DNA from: Firmicutes bacterium CAG:631
Lineage (GTDB): Bacteria > Bacillota_I > Bacilli_A > RFN20 > CAG-631
Reading direction: 5' to 3'
Assembly: GCA_000433015.1 (NCBI GenBank)
Contig: HF998007.1
Location: forward strand, 10,076 to 20,362
DNA: 10,287 bases
The translations under genes were made by a program, and so were the position numbers. Under the pieces are notes generated by a model that was not told the DNA's origin, did not search any database, and worked only from the letters and a program-made list of their open reading frames with translations. Shown piece after piece: positions 6,391 through 10,287 of the stretch. Position 1 is the first letter of the stretch. Each line of letters starts with the position of its first letter.

Positions 6391-7188
6391 TTATAAAATG
6401 CATAACATGGTAATCACATTCATTAAAAATGAAATGGAATTGTATATAAAATGGGCTATAATGGAAACAGAAATATTTTTTTCTTTATAATAAGCATAGG
6501 TCAGTCCTATCCCGCCAACAAGATAAACTGGAAGAGAAGATAAATCCGATAAAAAAGTTCCCGTTGTCAAACTGGTCAATAAATGCATTCCTGCAAAGAT
6601 ACAAGCAATGACCCAGAAGGCGACTTTTTCATTTTTTCGTCCAATGCCTCGAAATAAACAAAAGCGGAAAGCAACCTCTTCAATAAGTGGTGCTAAAATA
6701 CAAACATAAAGGCCTGCAATAAAAGGCGTTAAATACATCATTGAATTAATTGAATCTTGATTTGCACTTGTACTTTGTATTCTTAAAATCGTTAAAAATA
6801 CACTATAAATTAAAATAGCAGCATACATTAACCCTACATATTTTAAAGCCTTTGTCCAATTTTCTCCCTTTTTAAATTGAGCTAGAATTGGTTTTAAATA
6901 TTTTCTTATCACAATTAAAAAGATAATCACACAAGTAATTCCACCCAATAATCCAGCAAAAGAAGAAATATTAGCAGCATGAGGTGTGTGATTTGTCATT
7001 TGTACAATTGCAACAAGTAAAATGGAATAAAAAGAAGACAAAAAAGAATGACCAAAATATAAAAGTAATCCAGCAATCACTAATTTTGTCGCATCAAATC
7101 CAATTTCTTCATATCCCCAAGCATCTCGATAAGATTGGGCAACATTTTCTTTGATTTCGGGAGTTATTTCATCAAATTGATCTATCAT
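6391..7188 (-). CDS. CPBP (Abi/CAAX-type) intramembrane metalloprotease family protein
   Basis: A 265-residue multi-spanning membrane protein with the three CPBP motifs: EExxxR as Glu170-Glu171-x3-Arg175 (IEEVAFR), FxxxH ending at His202 (FAGMH), and HxxxN as His246-Asn250. The rest is hydrophobic helices (about 33-63, 76-98, 116-136, 150-168, 187-206, 222-262) with a soluble N-terminal tail of about 30 acidic residues. Bacterial members include prenyl-protein proteases and bacteriocin self-immunity factors, so the substrate cannot be named. It sits between spmB and spoIVA on the same strand, with its own extended -10 promoter and terminator. Whether it serves sporulation is not shown. The ATG has an AAAAGGTTGTG-type, rather weak ribosome site. 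Confidence 0.88.
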   Translation of the reverse strand: MIDQFDEITPEIKENVAQSYRDAWGYEEIGFDATKLVIAGLLLYFGHSFLSSFYSILLVAIVQMTNHTPHAANISSFAGLLGGITCVIIFLIVIRKYLKPILAQFKKGENWTKALKYVGLMYAAILIYSVFLTILRIQSTSANQDSINSMMYLTPFIAGLYVCILAPLIEEVAFRFCLFRGIGRKNEKVAFWVIACIFAGMHLLTSLTTGTFLSDLSSLPVYLVGGIGLTYAYYKEKNISVSIIAHFIYNSISFLMNVITMLCIL

Positions 7189-7209
7189 ATTTTCACAACC
7201 TTTTTACAT

Positions 7210-7218
7210 ATTATATCA
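7210..7218 (-). promoter_or_regulatory. Extended -10 promoter of the CPBP gene
   Basis: TGATATAAT on the - strand is a full extended -10 (TG-n-TATAAT). No good -35 is visible in the AT-rich stretch upstream, as is common for extended -10 promoters. The predicted leader is about 15 bases and contains the ribosome site. Confidence 0.6.
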
Positions 7219-7266
7219 AACTTTAAAAAAATTAAAATAGAAAAATAAAAACGCCTTTTATTCACG

Positions 7267-7782
7267 CTAACCAAAAAAGATTAAAGCAAATACAATGGCT
7301 AAAAAAATGCCAACAAAGTCAGCAAATAAAGCTGCTTTTAAAGTATGTCTCCATTTATTGACGCCAATAGAAGTAAAATAAAGTGCGATGACATAAAAAG
7401 TGGTATCAGTACTTCCTTGAATAATACTTGCACTTCTACAAATTAACCCATCAGGATCGGCTTTACATAAATCACTCAAAATTGCTAAAGAAGCATTTCC
7501 ACTAATGGGTCTAAAAAAAATCATCGGTGTTAATTTAGCAAAATAATCCCCTCTTGGAAAAAGATTTTGTAATAAAGAAGCAATATCTTCAATCAATCCA
7601 GAACTTTTTAAAATTGTGACCGCTGCTATCATGGCAATAACAGAAGGAATAATTTCAACACTAAGGGAAAGCCCTTCTTTTGCTCCATTGACAAAAGCAT
7701 GATAGGCATCTTTTTTCTTAATCAAGGCAATGGCAATAGAAAGAATGAGTAATAAAGGAATAATATAAATGCTAATGATCAT
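7267..7782 (-). CDS. spmB: Spore maturation protein B
   Basis: A 171-residue membrane protein of the nucleoside-recognition/Gate family. With SpmA it is needed in B. subtilis for full dehydration and heat resistance of the spore core. Hydrophobic helices lie at about 2-21, 43-60, 83-104, 126-140 and 148-170. The conserved signatures are RPISGNAS (91-98) and QGSTDTTFYV (122-131), with a Pro-x4-Met segment at 46-51. Length is normal. Its ATG lies inside the end of spmA (11-base overlap), with an AAGGAGG ribosome site 10 bases upstream inside spmA, so the two are co-translated. No convincing hairpin terminator is seen downstream, only an AT-only imperfect dyad near 7250. Confidence 0.93.
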   Translation of the reverse strand: MIISIYIIPLLLILSIAIALIKKKDAYHAFVNGAKEGLSLSVEIIPSVIAMIAAVTILKSSGLIEDIASLLQNLFPRGDYFAKLTPMIFFRPISGNASLAILSDLCKADPDGLICRSASIIQGSTDTTFYVIALYFTSIGVNKWRHTLKAALFADFVGIFLAIVFALIFFG

Positions 7783-8356
7783 CTTTATACGGCCTCCTTA
7801 GTATCTTATCGGCTAACAAACCAAAAATGCAAGCACAAAGGGTCGAAATAATGGCAAACAAAACAAAGTCCGTTGGTGTCTTTGAACCAAAACTTTTGCG
7901 AATACTAATGACTGTTGTAGGAATTAAAGTGACTCCTGCCGTATTTAATACTAAAAAAGTAATCATTTCATCACTGGCTACCCCTTCGGGCATTGGTGAA
8001 AGTTCTTTTAAGCGTTTGATTCCCTTTAAACCACTGGGCGTTGCTGCAAAACCCAGCCCAAACATGTTTGCAGCAATGTTCATTGATAAATATTCAATTG
8101 CTTCTTGATCTTTTAAATTGGGCATGATTTTTCTAAATAATGGTTTAATTGCTAATGAAATAAAATCAATAATGCCAACTTCTTTAAAGATATACATGAA
8201 TCCAGTCCAAAAAACGGTGGAACTAATGACAATCAATAAAAAAGCAAAACTTTCATCAGGAATCGATAAAATTCCATCTAAAAGTAATTCTACTCTTCCC
8301 ATAATAATAGCATAAACAGAAGCAATTAAAATAATGCCTCCCCATATTTTTCCCAA
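7772..8356 (-). CDS. spmA: Spore maturation protein A (TTG start)
   Basis: A 194-residue membrane protein, partner of SpmB in spore core dehydration and cortex maturation. Conserved segments are the N-terminal KIWGG helix, VFWTGFMYIFKEVGI (48-62), NIAANMFGLGFAATPSGLK (93-111) and NTAGVTLIPTTVISIR (138-153). The frame is open to a GTG three codons upstream (8365), but that codon is part of the GGAGGTGA ribosome site itself; the TTG at 8356 lies 8 bases after GGAGG and gives M-GKIWG, close to the family's usual N-terminus. First gene of the spmA-spmB pair, with a sigma-E-like promoter about 66 bases upstream. Confidence 0.94.
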   Translation of the reverse strand: MGKIWGGIILIASVYAIIMGRVELLLDGILSIPDESFAFLLIVISSTVFWTGFMYIFKEVGIIDFISLAIKPLFRKIMPNLKDQEAIEYLSMNIAANMFGLGFAATPSGLKGIKRLKELSPMPEGVASDEMITFLVLNTAGVTLIPTTVISIRKSFGSKTPTDFVLFAIISTLCACIFGLLADKILRRPYKDDH

Positions 8357-8362
8357 TTCCTT

Positions 8363-8370
8363 CACCTCCC
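8363..8370 (-). promoter_or_regulatory. Ribosome binding site deciding the spmA start
   Basis: On the - strand GGGAGGTG lies directly over the GTG at 8365, which therefore cannot serve as its own initiator. The next in-frame start codon is TTG at 8356, at optimal spacing. Confidence 0.75.
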
Positions 8371-8428
8371 TTAATTCTTTAAAACCTCATTTTCAAACGG
8401 CTTAAACCCTTATTTTTACTTCATTTTA

Positions 8429-8457
8429 TGTATATGTTTGAAGCGTTTAAAATATTT
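8429..8457 (-). promoter_or_regulatory. Candidate sigma-E promoter of spmA-spmB
   Basis: On the - strand, AAATATT (8457-8451) resembles the sigma-E -35 (kmATATT). After exactly 14 bases comes CATATACA (8436-8429), close to the CATACAnT -10. Spacing is right for sigma-E. The B. subtilis spmAB genes are, as I recall, under sigma-E with dacB. The -10 is imperfect, so this is a pattern-based suggestion. Confidence 0.5.
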
Positions 8458-8504
8458 GTATATTTTGAAATCATACAACTCTTTCTTTCCATTCTACTTT
8501 TACT

Positions 8505-8540
8505 AAAAAAGTTGCCAAAGATATCTTTCGCAACTTTTTT
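8505..8540. terminator. Strong, symmetric intrinsic terminator left of the right-edge module
   Basis: AAAAAAGTTGC (8505-8515) pairs with GCAACTTTTTT (8530-8540). Inside it, after one C-C mismatch, is the 12-base palindrome AAAGATATCTTT. A-run and T-run flank both sides, so it can end transcripts in either direction. Functionally it would stop - strand transcription from the helical-repeat gene about 107 bases after its stop codon, insulating spmA. The rest of the 8366-8647 spacer holds only the spmA leader and promoter and featureless AT-rich DNA. Confidence 0.85.
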
Positions 8541-8647
8541 CATTCCATCAACTATAAATACTTTATTATGAAATTTCCCTCTCAATAATTTTGAATTTTA
8601 TCACTTTCTTATTCTTATAATTTTAAATTAAGTGTCCTAAAACAAGC

Positions 8648-9871
8648 TTATGATTTGTTAAATTTTTGTCTAATTTTATAATTTGCATCATATTTCAAAG
8701 ATTGAATTTCCTCATCATTTAATCGATTGTATTTTTTTAAAATTATTGCTGTTTTATATCTACTACTTGAACACAAGCCATTTTTAAAGAAAAATTTCAA
8801 ATCAATAAGTAATCGTTCATCAATGTTTTTTTTGTTAAAATAATTAATTAAATCATTTTCAACCTCAAACCAATTTTTTGAATTAGCATAATCTATTCTT
8901 AATTTTAATATTTTTTTATGTATCTCTTCATATCTACTTTCACTATAGTTATTTAAAAACAATCTAATCAAAAAACTATCTTCAAGATTACTTCGACACA
9001 AATTAGGCAATATTCTTGGTGATTTTGTTTTTTTTAAAATTTCATAAATTATTTTTTTTTGTTCTGGAGTGGATTGATCCATAATTTTAATCATTTTATT
9101 TATGGTTTTAATATCCCTTTTTTTACTATATAAAACAACTCTTAAAATATTCGTTTTTAATGAACTATCAATGTTATTCTCATTCAACAAATCTAGTAGA
9201 AGATTGAAATATTCATTATTGATATTGTTGGCAATGAAGGGCAATTGTTTATTAAAAGAAATTTTATTGGAAATGCACTTTAATAGTACATTAAAGTCTT
9301 TAAACATTTCTTCATTTATCAAATTAGAATTATATATTTTGTTTGATAAACTGATTTGATAATAATGCTCAATATCAGATAAATCCAAATTCGAATTCTT
9401 AAAGTCAACAAAATGTTGGTTTACTATTTCTTTAATAGATATATTGATATTTAAATCAATTATCAAAGATATCAAAGAACATATGGAATTATTTTCATTA
9501 AATGAGAAATATTTTTTATTTAAACTTTTAATTAATAAATGATTTATTCTTTTTTTATAATTATATACTGCATTTCTCTTAAGGATAAAATATAAATTGT
9601 TTATTAGATAATCAAATATATAATAGTTTTCTAATTTTGTTCGTTTGATTTTTTCCCATAATAGATTTAAAAAGTATTTATCGTTATGATAAAAACTAAC
9701 CAATTCACAGGCATAAGATGAGCGATATTCATCAGTTATTAAAAATGCATAATTGTTTAAAAAAACTTTTTTTACAACATCTTTATAATATGATACATTG
9801 CCTTGTTTCATTGCCAACAAACACTCACCATGCCCTCTTTTTGCATGCCATAAGAATTCATCTAAATTCAC
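8648..9871 (-). CDS. Uncharacterised 407-residue helical-repeat (HEAT/ARM-like) protein
   Basis: I cannot name a function. The protein is predicted soluble, almost entirely alpha-helical, and very rich in Asn, Lys, Ile and Leu, with no signal peptide or catalytic motif. The N-terminus carries a distinctive HAKRGHGEC segment (9-17), followed by helix pairs. From about residue 185 to 325 the spacing of hydrophobic and Leu/Ile positions (for example FNLLLDLL, TNILRVVLYSK, KKIIYEILKKTK, PRILPNL, IRLFLNNY) suggests HEAT/ARM-type alpha-alpha repeats, usually a protein-binding scaffold. The start is GTG, in a GTGA overlap with the upstream stop codon and with a GGAGGTGA ribosome site inside the upstream gene, so the pair is co-translated. 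Base composition is clearly AT-richer than the genes to the left, hinting at acquisition. An immunity- or adaptor-type role is possible but unsupported. Confidence 0.75.
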   Translation of the reverse strand: MNLDEFLWHAKRGHGECLLAMKQGNVSYYKDVVKKVFLNNYAFLITDEYRSSYACELVSFYHNDKYFLNLLWEKIKRTKLENYYIFDYLINNLYFILKRNAVYNYKKRINHLLIKSLNKKYFSFNENNSICSLISLIIDLNINISIKEIVNQHFVDFKNSNLDLSDIEHYYQISLSNKIYNSNLINEEMFKDFNVLLKCISNKISFNKQLPFIANNINNEYFNLLLDLLNENNIDSSLKTNILRVVLYSKKRDIKTINKMIKIMDQSTPEQKKIIYEILKKTKSPRILPNLCRSNLEDSFLIRLFLNNYSESRYEEIHKKILKLRIDYANSKNWFEVENDLINYFNKKNIDERLLIDLKFFFKNGLCSSSRYKTAIILKKYNRLNDEEIQSLKYDANYKIRQKFNKS

Positions 9872-10287
9872 TTATGATTCACCTCCATATTTTTAGTAGA
9901 ATTCACTTGAATAAAGTGATTTGTAAGGTCTATTATATTTTTTATTTGTTTTTTAGAAAAATGTTTAATCCATATTTTATATACTTTGTCATCATTTGTT
10001 TCAAAATAAATAAATTTTTGATACATATGTCTAGGATTCAAAGATGAAAATTTTTCTCCTTTTGAATTATATTCATCATATCCAATTCGAATTTTAATTA
10101 TTTTCTCTATATTCAAGTAAAATGAATGTTGAATTCTATTTTTATAGCGAATAGGTTGTCCTTTTACTATTATTTTTTCAGAATCTATTTTAATAGTTAT
10201 TCTTATACTCGAGTACAATAAATAAGCATAATACAGCATAGATAAATCAATAATAACAAATATAGGTATCACTATTCCAATATTTTT
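9868..10287 (-). CDS. Uncharacterised membrane-anchored protein with PH-like beta domain, probably partial at the 5' end
   Basis: A small protein of unknown function. The frame is open to the window edge; GTG at 10272 could start a 134-residue form, but it has no clear ribosome site and the preceding codons (KNIGI) extend the hydrophobic stretch, so the real start is probably outside. Residues about 1-24 (counted from that GTG) form a membrane helix, IPIFVIIDLSMLYYAYLLY. What follows is beta-rich (RITIKIDSEKIIVKG, IEKIIKIRIG, KFIYFETNDDKVYKIWI) and ends in an amphipathic helix, FSKKQIKNIIDLTNHF (105-120). This topology resembles bacterial PH (DUF304-like) domains behind membrane helices; that is a structural guess. 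The orientation would place the domain in the cytoplasm, near the partner encoded by the overlapping next gene. Confidence 0.65.
   Translation of the reverse strand, partial: KNIGIVIPIFVIIDLSMLYYAYLLYSSIRITIKIDSEKIIVKGQPIRYKNRIQHSFYLNIEKIIKIRIGYDEYNSKGEKFSSLNPRHMYQKFIYFETNDDKVYKIWIKHFSKKQIKNIIDLTNHFIQVNSTKNMEVNHK

Noticed and set aside
7240..7266. A terminator after spmB
   Set aside because: Only an AT-only imperfect dyad (AATAAAA/TTTTATT) is present; too weak to call.
7827..8315. Two + strand open frames opposite spmA
   Set aside because: They mirror the coding sequence of spmA; no start signals or family features.
9102..10047. Two + strand open frames in the right-edge module
   Set aside because: They lie opposite the coupled helical-repeat and membrane genes, which have ribosome sites and coherent structure; the + frames do not.
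1..10287. CRISPR array, insertion sequence, tRNA or rRNA genes
   Set aside because: No regularly spaced repeats, transposase-like frame, terminal inverted repeats or cloverleaf sequences were seen on either strand.

Overview
The window comes from a low-GC, endospore-forming Bacillota (Firmicutes). Every gene whose start is visible uses a Bacillus-type ribosome binding site or translational coupling. The standard bacterial code is used, and three sporulation genes (spoIVA, spmA, spmB) are unmistakable. The compact gene set, the AT-rich spacers and the shortened or divergent DapB, CCA-enzyme and HU proteins suggest an Erysipelotrichales-like or related Bacilli lineage rather than Bacillus itself. 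That placement is inference.

Layout. At the left edge, on the + strand, is the 3' part of a class A penicillin-binding protein gene (1-1642). It converges with, and overlaps by 9 bp, a long block transcribed on the - strand. Read in the direction of transcription (right to left), that block holds: spmA-spmB (8356-7267); a CPBP-family membrane protease (7188-6391); spoIVA (6316-4850); the HU gene (4677-4405); and a tight dapB / short CCA-type nucleotidyltransferase / dnaD / nth operon (4314-1634). Intrinsic terminators follow the protease, spoIVA and HU genes. A further candidate terminator for the dapB-nth operon lies inside the 3' end of the PBP gene. The order spmAB, spoIVA, hbs, dapB, cca, dnaD, nth, with convergent ponA, is as I recall the order of these genes on the Bacillus subtilis chromosome, but with dozens of intervening genes missing.

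At the right edge (8648-10287, also - strand), beyond a strong terminator at 8505-8540, is a visibly AT-richer two-gene module. It contains a membrane-anchored protein with a PH-like beta domain, probably cut by the window edge, translationally coupled through a GTGA overlap to a 407-residue all-helical, probably HEAT/ARM-like protein. Neither has a function I can name. It looks like accessory DNA.

How the genes fit together. SpoIVA is the ATPase that polymerises into the basement layer of the spore coat. SpmA and SpmB help bring the spore core to its final dehydrated state. DapB supplies the lysine/diaminopimelate/dipicolinate branch. The PBP cross-links peptidoglycan. DnaD (replication initiation), Nth (base-excision repair), the CCA-type enzyme (tRNA 3' ends) and HU (nucleoid) are housekeeping. 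Sequence inspection supports a GTG start for spoIVA and a TTG start for spmA, and shows sigma-E-like promoter elements ahead of both. The most unusual details are the rewritten DNA-binding arm tip of HU, the short CCA-type enzyme with an altered motif A, and the uncharacterised module at the right edge.
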